Positions 36,001 through 49,800 of a stretch of 64,000 bases of DNA are shown here, one piece after another. The DNA is taken from positions 856,501 through 920,500 of the forward strand of contig JACEVL010000497.1 in the NCBI GenBank assembly GCA_020284085.1. Direction: 5' to 3'. Under the pieces are notes generated by a model that saw only the letters and a list, made by a program, of their open reading frames with translations, did no database searches and had not been told where the DNA came from. The position numbers were made by a program, and so were the translations under genes. Each line of letters opens with the position of its first letter. Within the stretch, counting starts at the first letter, position 1. Source of the stretch: Aporrectodea caliginosa. Its lineage: Eukaryota > Annelida > Clitellata > Crassiclitellata > Lumbricidae.

Positions 36001-39000
36001 ATTTCATCAAATGTGAGAAATCAGAAATGTAAAAAAAAATTTTTCACCAATTTTCATTAAAATCTTAAAATAATAAAAAGTGACAGCTGATCATATTTTG
36101 CTGATTTCCTAGGAATGTAAATTGCCGACATCCGACTCATTTTGATCCCTTGGGTCACATATTAGCATTGTACCTGGCACTTTGGAACAGTTCTTCTAAA
36201 AGATGAAACTAACCAAATGCAAAAACAGATGCAGGCTAACAGATGATAAACTCTAATGAACTATGAATTGTGACTTTGAACATTAAAGCAAACATTCCGG
36301 ATTTGACACAAATCCCTCGAGAAAAAGTGTCAGATTTCACATAAAATATAGCACACCAAGCAAATGGATACATTGTACAGACTATCACTTTTTACATATT
36401 TTTAAAACTGAATAAACTTAAAACATATTTTGTTTTTTATTGTAGTTTATGATTGCAGGTATTAGGATAATTAGGTTTTCAACATAAAAATAATTTTTAT
36501 TTACTTTAACGGTTATTCTGCAATATATAGTTTCAATAAAATTAATATTGTCTGTTTTTCGAATCTGCAAAAATTAGCTCCGATTGGCATATGGCCCCTG
36601 AAGCACCCTAAAAATCTTAGGGCACCCTCTGTTAAAAGAAGTTGCCCACTGCTGTATCACTGCATGCTAATTGACACTGGCCAAACAAACACACTGACTT
36701 AGAATTCTCCATCTTGCACACCACCACAACGTAATAAAAGTCATTTTACTCGAAATGACCATCAACTGATGTCTTGGACATTGTGCCAGCGGTGCTACGG
36801 AAGTCATTAGATTAGAAGAAAGAACATTAAGTAATGGTTCTTCTATGGCTGTGTAATTTAACACAATTCTAGTTTTAAAGATACTTGTAAGGAAAAGGTT
36901 TTTCATTCCTGTCTAGCATCAAAACTTCACCATCAGAAAAACCTCACAAAATGAAATAAGACATAAGACATTTATTGTTCCCAGTAATTGTACATTGACA
37001 TTTAATTATGCATAGAGTATTAGATCATCATAGTGTAACAGCGCTTTTAAGTGGGAGCAATAGGCGCACCTAAAGGGACTAATCCCGCTGAGCAGGGGCC
37101 TAATTACTTCATGCAAAGTGAGTCGATATGAAATGCTTTCAGTCAGTCCTACATTGTATCTTTTACAGACCTGTTAGACGGCCATGTTTCAGAGCCTCTG
37201 AAGGGGTTCTTAAAGGTGCTATATAAATCTCCAAATACACTTAATCAACACAGAACAAAATTCAACTCAATAAAATGTGCAAGGCATCATAAAAAACCCA
37301 AAAAGCAGCCATAACTCAAGAACGATTATCTGGGCCCTATAAAAAATCAGAGAAATGTAGTATCCATTTCTGGAACTGCTGCAGAGTCTCCCACTGAAAC
37401 ACAACATGCTCTTTCAGCATAAATTTACCACAGATGTCACGACTATGCAAAGCAGGCAAACCGCGGACCAACATCAAACTGGATACACCCAATGAAAAAT
37501 CGGATTGTGGCACACTTGAAGGCATATTATGTTACAGACGAGAATTATTTCTCATGCACACATCAAACACTCAGGTGCAGCAGGTAGTTTTGTTCCGCAC
37601 TCCAAACCATCGCCCGGACAAATTAACACAACCACACCTAAGTGCCTAATTACCGATGCCGCCTGCATTAGCAAATATCCAAGGAACTTACGACCTGACG
37701 TAAGCCGATAGACATACAGTTCATTCACATAATTCGTCATTCACAGCACACAGCCGCCCAAGTGAATTACCGGACTTCGATCGTGATCAAAGGGAAACTT
37801 AAATCGCAGATCAAAAGCGCCCTCTGTGAGGCAGGCCGCTTGCCAATCAGACTTCAGAAATGATTGGGTCCTTCAAGAAACATAAAGCCCTCTAGGCTGT
37901 TGAGCAAGAATACATCTGAAACCTTGTTTCCATTCAGCATCCTATAAGACCATATAGATAATCCTATACCAGGCTCATTCGTGGTTTGATGGAATCGGAT
38001 AAAACTAAAACCTGAACTCTCTTCAAATCTGCTGCACAATCAATTAAGATGCAAAAACGTGTTTACCAGTTCTATTTAGCTAGCAGATTAACACAAATCA
38101 AGCTCATTGTCAAATTTAATCAAATTCCATCAACGACATAATTTATGTGAAAAGAGAAGAGCAGTCTTTAACTTTGGTATAACTAATGCTGTCATTTTAT
38201 CTCCAGCATTTACAAATCTAAACGCTATTAACCTAAGAAAATTGTAAAACCTTGACACAAGGTCAAATGAAAGTCACGAACAATGACATTATCAATTTCC
38301 ACAAATAGAGACAACAGCATAAATCTACAATCAAGTGGGTTAGAATGTCTACCAGTAAGCACTCTGCTGCTTACTGGTGAAAATCCATGGATTTTCCATA
38401 CACATACAATCCATACGCGTTATTATTGATCTCTGACCTGTATTACTGTCCAAACACAAACCGAAAAACAGCAAACCAGCAAGAGCATAAATTTTCCTCA
38501 GAGAGAGAGAGAGAGAGAAAAGAGAGAGAGAGAGAGAGAGACAGAGAAGACAGACAGACAGACAGAGACAGACAGAGAGAGAGGGGGACAGAAGAGTAAT
38601 CGAAACAAACCCTTCCAAGTGGAAATCTTGTGTTCTTCAAGCTCATCCATGCGTTCCTGCATCAAGTACAACATAAACTGTCAAGTCAGCCTGAGAGCAC
38701 AAACTAATTCTTCACTCTGTGACCCAGTAATGTCACTTTCAATAATAAGCCCTCTCACAACAACAAGCATCAGAGATCGTCTAGAAACCTTAGTTCAACA
38801 TGAAAACAGAACTAATGTTACAATTTCAGAATTTTATTCACTGAGATTTTCATTATATCTGTAACAATTTCTGAGAATATTTACACTTTCGGTCACAAAC
38901 TGAAGATCGTTTTCTAATGGCATTATGTAACTGAAACTGTTGCAAAATTATAATCCATGATGAATTCAAATCAAATGGTTGTAGGACCAACAAATAAATT

Positions 39001-42000
39001 TTTAAAAAGATATTCAGTGTTGAGTAAATGAACTCAGAAGCAAAGGTTTGTGAGGCTGTTATATTTATGTTTACACTAAACCACTATGCAGAAAGAACAT
39101 TTCAATGCAGAAAGATCATTTCAATACAGGGCCAAACCTCCGAAAAATGACTGAAACTGTTGTAAATTCACAACTGCCTTGAATTTGTATCAAATTCTAC
39201 GCCATGATAACAATACCATCAGGTCATTTGCAATAGAAATTTGACCTTGAATCTTTAAACTTTTGATTACTGTTATGCTTTATGCAGAAAGAACATTTCC
39301 CCTCAGGGTCATGTCTCTGAAAGAATATTAATTTAAAAAGATGCAACTACAAAATGAGCAATCACTTTGCTTTAACGTACCTTACCCCACCCTACCTTAG
39401 GTTACCTTACCCTACATTAATTACCTTACAGGTATACATTCTCCCTGTTCAAATACACAGAAGGATGGACAACATCGAGCCAACATCAATCCACAATGGT
39501 CCCTGTGCACAGTGAATCAGATCTGGTTTCCTACTGATAGCGCATTGGATAACATCTGGCGAAGAGAGCGAGAGGTACCGAGTTCGAGCCCCCGTTGGGC
39601 GGATATGCTTTGTAGGCTGCTATTAGCGCCGTTGTATTGCAGGCTGTCTGTTCTGTTAGTAGTTAAGATTTAAATTGCATAACATGTAAATGTACAGCGC
39701 AGTGCGTTTGTCAGGCGCTTAATAAAGAAAAGATTATTATTATTATATTAGAACAGCTGTGTCACTCACTTGAGGAGATCTGTAGTATTTCTGCAGTATC
39801 TGAATAAAATCTGTAATTGTCAGCATTCCTACACAGATCAAACACAAATCAAAGACAGTAAAGGACTCGGAACGATGCTACAACATATCTGGTCACGTCC
39901 ACTCATGACTGACAGGTGGTACATAAAGATGCCATTACAGGTGGTACATAAAGATCCCATTACAGACATAATGTCATCTAATCTGTTGTAATTACAACAG
40001 TTTATATAGCATCGTAGGCCGTCAGCGATTTATAGGGCACTAACAATTTCAAACTGTCAGTACAAGTGCTAAGAGTTAGATACAACTTGATGATTTATTA
40101 TAAGGATGATTCTTTTACAATATCTTAAAACTTTCATGTACACCAAAGTGTGGTTAGCAGTTGGTTGAATAAAGGATACACTTACTTACTTACTTACAAT
40201 ACATTAAACAAAACAATACAATATACAATACAACTGCATTTGATATTGCCCTCATTCCAAAGTTCATAAGTGCACATGACCATGTATGACAGAACATCGA
40301 TGGCATTAAGCAATTGTGAGTGAAGGACATGTTCAAGGTCCCTACACTGTATCTGTCTTGAGCGACGCTTGAACCTGAACTCTCTGCATTACAGGCCAAG
40401 TGCTCTAACCAGTCGGCAAATGTGCCACACAGAAGCTGTTGTTTTTTTGAAAACATTAACATTCTCATCCTAATGAATAGCTGCTGTAAGGTGTTCAAGC
40501 TATTGCAGACCCACTGTATAACATTCACATTGCATCAGAGTCTGTTTACTTCACTTGAGTAAGAAAAGGATCTACAAAGTAAGCCATAATCCTGGCAGGT
40601 ATTGAAACAATTTCTCTTGAAAATGGGAAGTGGCCTTTTTTTAAGCCGATGTTTACTCCAATCGGCTGACTATTTTTATCTGCTGTTATCTGAGGCTCCT
40701 TCCGATAACCTACTCGCATGCAATTAGACTGCACAGAACCAACAAACTGTGATTGGAACAAGGCAGACAAGGGCTCGTTGTATCGTTCAGACACAATCCC
40801 AGCTGTGCAACAGCACTTGCAAAGCAAATCAGTGTGGCACTGCACCTAGCTGTTGGGAAAGGTAAGAACAGCCATGAAGGCAGTTCTTCATAATATATGA
40901 TCACTACACTGGCATACATGTATCTAAAATGTAGTACTTAGGATAGCAGTATGGAGATTTTCTTCAACTTTAAAATAAAATATAAAAAAATTCACTGTCT
41001 GGAACTCACAAATCTAAATTCCTTTATGAATAATAGTAATAAGACAATCTATTTAGAGCCCCACCACAGCCAAGATCAAAGAAGAGAGCATTCAAGAGGT
41101 TCAGAAGTACAAGAGGTTCAAAAGTACAAACAGATGTGGAGCTTGAAATTTTCAGGAAGAATGTTCCTCAACATGGCACGCCCAACAACCACAAAAGTGC
41201 ATTGCCAAAGCTCAAATTATACATGCAAGCTGCAGAAAAGCTAGATCTGCATGATTAAATCTTTTAGTTGAAAGCCTCATTACTCCCACTTTAAATACTA
41301 TTTCCTCTAAAGAAAGACGATGTCATGTCAATAAATAGCATAAGACCTGTTTTGCTTCTAGCATCAGCCAGACTGTTTATCCAACTTTACAAAAGGAACA
41401 TGGACTTAAAAAATGGCAGCAAGTAATTTGTAATTGCAAATTTATATAGCACCAATTCAAGAAAGATTCATCATTGAGGATCATGCACTGTATCTAGACA
41501 CACTGTAACTAGTTAGCTTTCATTATTTACTCCAACAAATAGTATTTCAATATTTTCAGTATTGCAGTATATTTTAGTATTTTCAATATTTCATTTAAAA
41601 TAAATCAGACTCAGTACGAATAATAAATACAGAAACAGAAGAACTGAGTAGTATTCAGCATTCAGCAACCTGTACAATTGCTATGGCAACACATTCATGG
41701 GGCAAGTAAGTTGTAATTGCTAAACCGCTTTTACATTCAGTGCTTTCTTCTGAATTTGTTCTCTCCACATGTAAGGCATTTCCCAGTTTCTGACTCAAAA
41801 CCGTTTTAAAATCAGCCTGTATGGTTACCATTGCCTTCCATCTGGTCTCTCTAAACTCAACCCAGCGGACAGGCAGGAGTTTGTCCATTTAGAGGATTGC
41901 CTTCTGGTCTGCATGAACAAGACACGGTGGACAAGCAGGACTTGGACCATTAAAAGGATTGATACGCAATACTGTTTGTAATGGAGTTTGCTAGTGAATC

Positions 42001-43853
42001 ACAGAATGGTTTTTCTTCATTCATCTAGATTATGACGTTGACATTTCCATTAAAGTTACCATCAACTGTGCATTGTCTGTTACGATAAAGATGCCACAGA
42101 AATCTCCACAGCAGACTGTTATTACCTTTTCGACAAACAAAATCTCTCAGTATTAAATCAATAACAAAGAACTATTACACTAAACCACCTAGAACTAAGA
42201 GGCTTTCACCAAATGACCCACCTCCACCTCAATAGGTGTGTGTGTGTGTAATTCTTACTTCGATTACTACACTGATTTTATTTTTTTAAATCAGCGAAAA
42301 GCCCACTAGGAATGTGAAGCATATTTGCCTGTAAGTTGTCTGACCTACGAAATCTTGTCTTTGCGTGTCCCACAGAGGCGCAGAGTGGACGCCGTTTTGA
42401 ACCAGAGCAAAAAATGCTTTCTTTACCTGCAAAACAAATACAGGATAAAATACAACAGCCCATAACGTCACCTTTCAGGCTCAATGCTGCTTTTGCTGAT
42501 AAGCTAGGAGCAATCAGCTTTGCAGTTAAGCAAATTAATTATGGTTAAAAGTAACCTCCCCTCCGAAGCAGGGGATATAACCTTCGAGCTAGAATACATG
42601 ACTTTTCTAACAGTGCCAGTTCCAAGCCTGGATAAAGGAGGGGGCGACGCTAATGGTCTTTGTTACCACACAGCTAGTCGTTAAAAAGGAAATACACACA
42701 CATGACTTCTCATTACCTATTGAAGATCACCCTTTACTTCATTTCACGTATTCTTTATATGCACGTCTGCTAACATATTTGATCGTTGCTTTGTGACTGT
42801 CTCGAGAATGCCCTGAACAATATTGCCTGTTTAAGTTGCATAAATTTGTGTCAGCTTAATTTCCACAAATAAATGAATTTGATTGATTGATTGGTTTGCA
42901 GTTAAGCAGCCAGGCACAGACCAATAATACAGAGGACTGGAAAGTCCTTATTTAACCTCATGTGACTAGTTCCAGCACATCCCTTTGATGGACAAGAAAA
43001 ATTTTGTCTTATTTACATAAAAAATGCACTGCAATTCATTATAATTACAAAGAAAAATCGACAAACAATTATGTTTGCAGAGTAAAAAAATATTCCCTGT
43101 GGAGAATAAAACATCACAGTCAATATTCGGTGTAAAAATTGAAGTGCAGCAACATCTGTGGGTAAGGATTCAACTGAATATACAATTATTTTCACAAGTT
43201 TCCATTCCTCTGTTTATAGATTCCTTGGCAGTCAGGCAAAAATTCAAATGTACGCTGGACTCTCATTATTACATTATTACATTAGGTGCTCCTTCTAAGA
43301 ATGTTCAATTTAATTTAAGCAAACAATCACAACCCAGTATACAATAGTAAATTGCTGCAATGCTATATTTAGGTCTATGTTTATCCAGCAGGTATTGCAC
43401 TTAATGCACTCATGTTAGATTATAGATATTACTAGCTGTCAAAACCATAAATAAAATTATTGTGATACGTACCATATTATTCTATTATTATGTATTACGT
43501 ATTTTAAGTATTAGTTTTAGGGTACGCGTACCCTAGCTCTAGTTTATAGATTCCTTGTCAGTCAGGCCAAAAAATCAAATGCACACTGGACTCTCGTTAT
43601 TACATTAGGTGCCCTTTTAACGACATCGCTGTGTTTCGGTGCCATTAAATTGCCGTCATTATAATTATCATTATTATTATTATTAATATTATTATTATTA
43701 TTATTATTATTATTTCATTATATATTACATGGCCAAGTGACATGGATCCCATAATTAATTAACATACAAGAAATACACTCGTTATAACACAAGCTCATTA
43801 TAACGTGTTCCTTGCTATCACTCAAAAAGAAAGCACTTGGACAAGATTCTGCA

Positions 43854-43898
<45 letters not shown>

Positions 43899-46800
43899 GT
43901 GAATATACATGTATGCACAAAAAACCGTCAGTCTTTGATGTCGGTTATAACAATTTACGGCCCTGAAGGGTATGATTAATTAGCAGCACTGCATCAAGGC
44001 CATTAAATCTACAGAATAATAAATACAAGACCACCACCACAGGATAATAAACCACCATGCTTATCCATGATGTTACCTTGGCAACTGCATTGTAACTGTA
44101 AGCATATATTTATATAGCACCTCTTCAAGTGATACTCATCAGAGGTATACCCAAAGCCTAACAACAGAAACATAACCAGGATCAAACAGAATGGCTTTCC
44201 AGTGTGGGAATGGAAAGAGGGAAAGAAAGACGAAGAAGCTTATGTTGTAGAGTTTTAGGCAACCTAATTCAGAAAATTCGACCAACAACAGCCAAGCTTC
44301 TATGCTGTACCGTGCAGGCTTGGGCCGGGGAAACAACCAGGCCACCCTGTGCAGCACGGTGACATAATCTATGGCTAGAAATGAATGAGACTAGATACAC
44401 CACTCTCTGAGATGAGATGGAGCACAGTCTGCAAGGCAATTACGCACAAGCATAGGGATCTTCTACTCAGTGCATTTGTGCATTGGCAGCCAGCGCAATT
44501 CCTTCCTCATGAAGCTGGATATATATATGCCCAACATAAGTATGCACTCATTGAAACTGGTCGCATCGTTTGAGATATACTACAGTTGGCTAATTAATGC
44601 GGGAAAGAGTTAACCCTGCATACACAGCATTGTCATAATCAACCCTTGTGCATATGAATTCATGCAGGTTGTTGAGGTTAAGCAAATGGCATCTTGCACA
44701 AGTCTGGAGCAGGTCATACATGGTTCAACATAATCTTCCCACATGCTCTGAGAGGGTCAATTCCTGGTCCAAGGTCATAACCATATGACATTCAGCCGTT
44801 ACATCCTTAAACAGAATACATATTTGAAACACAAAAAGTCATGAGACACCCACAATCCCACACTTCATCACACCTCACTCACATCCAGCTTTCCATGTCC
44901 ATTAAAAAACTAGAGACACCATCTAATACCACTGAAAACCATATCCACCAACAGTGAATACCCATGACAATGCAAACCATTTCCAGTAGAATTGGGTACA
45001 ATAATTCCCACAAATACTAAACTACCCAACATCCAATACCACAAGGTATGGTATGCGGGCAAACACCAATAACACTTAGTCAAAGTAGTCTAGTATTCAT
45101 GAAAAATTGAAGGTCTTTAAGAAATTGCATTACATCAGAAGAAATGTGACTTCAAGCACCCACAAGGTATCTGTTATAGATACCCCTAATATGTCATAGG
45201 CATTCAAACTCCCTTCCCTGTATTCCATTGTATTGTATTGTATTTAGAAATTTATAAAGCGCCTCACAGTAATACCCAATCAGAAGCGCTCATTCCATTG
45301 TATCATTTCTACATGCAGTCCAAGTTCTGACCATCCTTCTATAAAAATTCAAATCTCTGAGAAGATCTCATTATAGATCTGTAGAAACTAACACGTGTGA
45401 ACTCAATCGCAGGACAAATCAATACATGTGGTCTGAACCACTACAGCTCAAAGCGCTCTACACATGAGGACACACAACCATGACTTGCCATCTAGAGGTG
45501 GTTTTTCCTGTCCCACATTTTTAGGCCACGAGCTGTCGTCTGCAACAGGCGACGAATGTATCAAGCGGTCCAATAATAGCACGGACCACTTATTGATTTA
45601 TTATAAGCACTCTGTTTACAATCAAACCACGGATCTATTTCTAGAAGAAGTCAATAATAACCTCAGCCTTCTGATCATTAATTACTTAACTGATTACAGC
45701 AGAAACGAATACAAGGAATAGAGCTGTCAACTGGCTGCGGCGCAATACAGGCCTAAGGAATTGGGTTCTAGGGCGATAACCCCTAAGAAAATAACAACTC
45801 CCGGTCAATATAACACAACATGTGGGCTAATTAATTGCTAATTAACACTTTAAAAACGAGAGTGTACTAGTTAAAAGTGACTGGGAAATGAATGCAGCTC
45901 GTCGTTAAGTGTTAACCATCTTGAACTACGTATCATCTTATATCACTTTGCATCGTATACTATATCATATCATATCTATTAAATTATGTGTTATATTACA
46001 TTAATTATATCATATCATATTATATTATGTTAATTGAATATATTACACCACATTATATTGCATAATATTATATTACAGTACATATTACACACATGACATG
46101 GATGCTGATCCTTATAGGACAGAAGGACATATCAACATGTCCCCAAATATTTACGCTGATGGGTTACCATGCTTATGGTCAATAAACAGACTGACGTGAA
46201 TGCTAAAATGTAATATGCCTGCAGTGGCTGCCAATCTCCACGTTCTGCGGTCCATGGCGACTTGCTTGTTCCCTTTGCATGCAATTCCACCATGCAATAC
46301 CAGGCTTTCTCCGTCTTGGGCCCAACCATTTGGAACAACCTTCCATTGGAGCTAAGTTTGCTCCCAAGGACGAATTCCTTGGCTTTTACTCATCTCCAAA
46401 AACTGTTCTTTTCAGCAATGGCTGAGCCGGGAGCGCATAATTATGAGTAGGTATCTTGCGGGGTGCTATATTAAGTTCATACTGATTGATTGATTGATTG
46501 ATCGATTGATTGATTATGACCGAACTTTCAGAACAACATACAGGGTGCAAGAGTGAAAACTGCACTCAGAACAAGGTCCTGAACACACATTGCACAGTCT
46601 ATTCTGTTCCTCTTAGTCATGCCATAACTTAAACGTCCAACTTGAGCTTAAATAAGATGGATGCCTAGTTTAGCATTCACATCAGTCTGCTTATTGATCA
46701 TGCAGCTGTAACCAACCCAGAGGTCTATCGACGCACAACGCACTTGACAGGGTCGGAGATGAGGCAAACAACAAGGTTCCAGCTGCTTGGAAACATCGCA

Positions 46801-49800
46801 TATTGCGACAGCAAACAGCACCATGCCAGAGCTCTACGAGCCGTGACATGTGGTCCCCAAAGGGGTTGGAAGCGACCAGCTGGATGCCTACGTCACACTT
46901 TGACAAGGGTGGAGTCCGACCTGCACCTGTAAAATGTTTGGCCAGGATAATGGATATGTGCAGTCAGAACAGAGATGGCTGGCATCACATGCTGTGTTAC
47001 GAGCAATGCTCAAGACAGAGGCACAGCACAGATGATCATAAGGAGTTGTCATATGCAAACACTGCACAAACAAATGTTAATATTTAAAAAAACTGTAAAT
47101 AAGTTGTAATATTTTTTTTAAACTTTCCATACGTCAGAAAAGGTTTTATGATTTGATCCATGGCTTTAAACATCTGAATTGCACATTCAGATTTGCTTCA
47201 AAAGGAATCGATTTTCAATATAAAATTAGACATCATTTGCTCCAAAATCGGTGACAACCGGGATCAATCTCTCTTCTGATAGGAGAGCTTACAACACTCA
47301 CCCATATCACTAGCAAGAAACACTTGGGCGCTTCATGACCTGAGTACTGCATGTTCTTGACTCGCCTCACTCTTAACCCACCAACCCCATCATTCGCCTC
47401 CAATAATCCAAATGTTATGAAGATTTGTTTTTCTTACACTGAGCTGGGTATCGAAGATGACAAGCTTCGAACTGGAAGGCATCACGTCGTAACAATGATG
47501 AGAACTCATGAATCTGGCAAAAGCCAAATCCTCACTTCCCCCACCTGCAACAAATCAGTTTATCAGTATCATTAGCATAGACTACTTCACTACTTCAACC
47601 ATATTACACCACAGGACACAAAAATTCTCCTGCCAGCAGCAAACAGACTTCAACAGAATAGTAATCTGAAGCTACATAAATGTTAGTCAGTGAGTTAGTC
47701 AGTCAATGGGTTCGGAGTGAACACAGATATATCATCTGACCCTAAGTCATCATTATCCATGGCATAAACCATTGCGACAATAAGCCGTGCAGAATCCAGA
47801 GCTCAGAATGTGAGTAATCGGTAAATAATCCAGTCCTAATCCAAACCCGTGGTTGTTCTGCAAGGTACCATCGTTCACTCGATTTTCCACAACAAATGAT
47901 TGTACTAGACATGATTATCATCTGATTATCTTTCCCTCTCTGGTCATACCTAAATCAAGAACTGTTCCTCGTGAATGAGTTTTTTCGGTTCCTGGACCTA
48001 CTTTTTGGAACTCTCTCCCGTGTCTGTCCACTCTGCCAACAGTGCTCAGTCGTTTGTGTCATTTCATTCTCAACGTAAGACTGACCTCTTTCAAATGTCT
48101 TATCCACCATAGGCTACCTCTGCCTTACAGACTGATTTTCTGGATATTGACCCAAGAATTGTTTGGTTTTGGTGTGCCATCGACTGATGCCTTGTGCATT
48201 TGCATTATATATATATATTCGTTTATTGAAACCTGAGTGACAAACCGCATTCAGTGACAATAGAGATAAGCATAAAATTTAGCTATCGTCTAAATAGTAC
48301 CCTAGGTATAAAGACACTGGTGCAATAAAAGTAATTAATTACAATCATAATTACACGAATGCAAGCTTCCTAAACTCAGAGAACAATTATTTTTATGATA
48401 TTAAATGAAATTGCAAGTGTTTTAATGGCATAAAGATACGTCTGTTCAAGCACAGGTCAAGTGTTTATGCTAATCTAATTAAAACAAATTCATCTCGAAC
48501 ATGATGGTTTATTCTTATTGCAAGACCCATAATACTTCGATGAACAGTATATGATATTGTATTTTGTATTTGAACACTTGTTATAGCGCCCCTTCCAGAT
48601 TCCTATTCAGAGGCGCTCCCGACTACTGCGCGGACACTGAATCGGAGTTTCACGCAGAAGCGCATGAGCAATTGCGAGTAAAGGACTTGCCCAGGGTCCC
48701 TACGATATATGCTAGATAATAAAAACATTCAGTAGGTGTCTCGTATTTATAAAAACACTCAGTACACACGATTGCTCTGCGTAACGTATTTTATGACCAA
48801 TGTATTCCTTTGTTGACAGACTCCAAAGTGGAGGTTTCGATAAACACTTTGTAAGAATGCATGGCTAAAAAACAGCTTAGGGCAGGACAACACAAAGTCT
48901 TGTGTCTATTGTGAACACATAAACATTCTGCATAATGTATTCCACAGTCCATGCATTCCTTTCGAGTGTGACGAGGTAACTTGTGGTTAAGATTCGCTGC
49001 ACAAGAACGCAGAGCAAAAAACACAATGAAAGGCAGGACATGATAAGGAAAGAGAAAACCAAGACAAAACAGGATGACAGAAAACTGGAGAGATCAAAAA
49101 AGATAACTTTCACTGATAAACTACTGGCGTTACTATACTGAATCGTGCAATTCATGGCAGTCAAAGGCAGCACAACTCAAGACAAAAGAACATTAGCATT
49201 CATTCATTCATTCATTTCAGATATTTATATAGCACCCCTTCAAGATTTCTACTCAGAGGCGCTCCCGACTACAGCGCGGACACTCAATCGGAGTTTCACG
49301 CCCGAGCGCATGAGCAATTGGAGTGAAGGACTTGCCCAGGGTCCCTACGCGGCGGCTTGAGGTGGATTCGAACCCGCAACCCTCCGGCTGCAAGGCACTG
49401 AACATACCCCTACACCACTGCGCCCCACAAGCATGATATAAGACAAGACAAGACAAACATTACACAGTGACAAGCAGAAGGAATACAATACAGATAATCA
49501 GACAAGAGAGATGTGACAGACATCTGCAAACGACTTTCATCAAACTGAAATGCAGAAGCAGAATAAACCAATCAAGATGACCACACAGATAGTCTGCACA
49601 GAAACACAGTTTTTTCTCAGCACGGTGGAAAGAAATCGAAGACAAACATCGTCCCGTAATTGGTACATTTACGTAGTGGATCATCAAGGCAGTGCTAACA
49701 CGAAAAAATCCAAATGGAATGGCTGCTTTTTGTCATATTGGCTTAACCTTCAAGGTTTCCTGGTCAGAAAACGACGATGACTCTAAAGTTTACCAATGCA

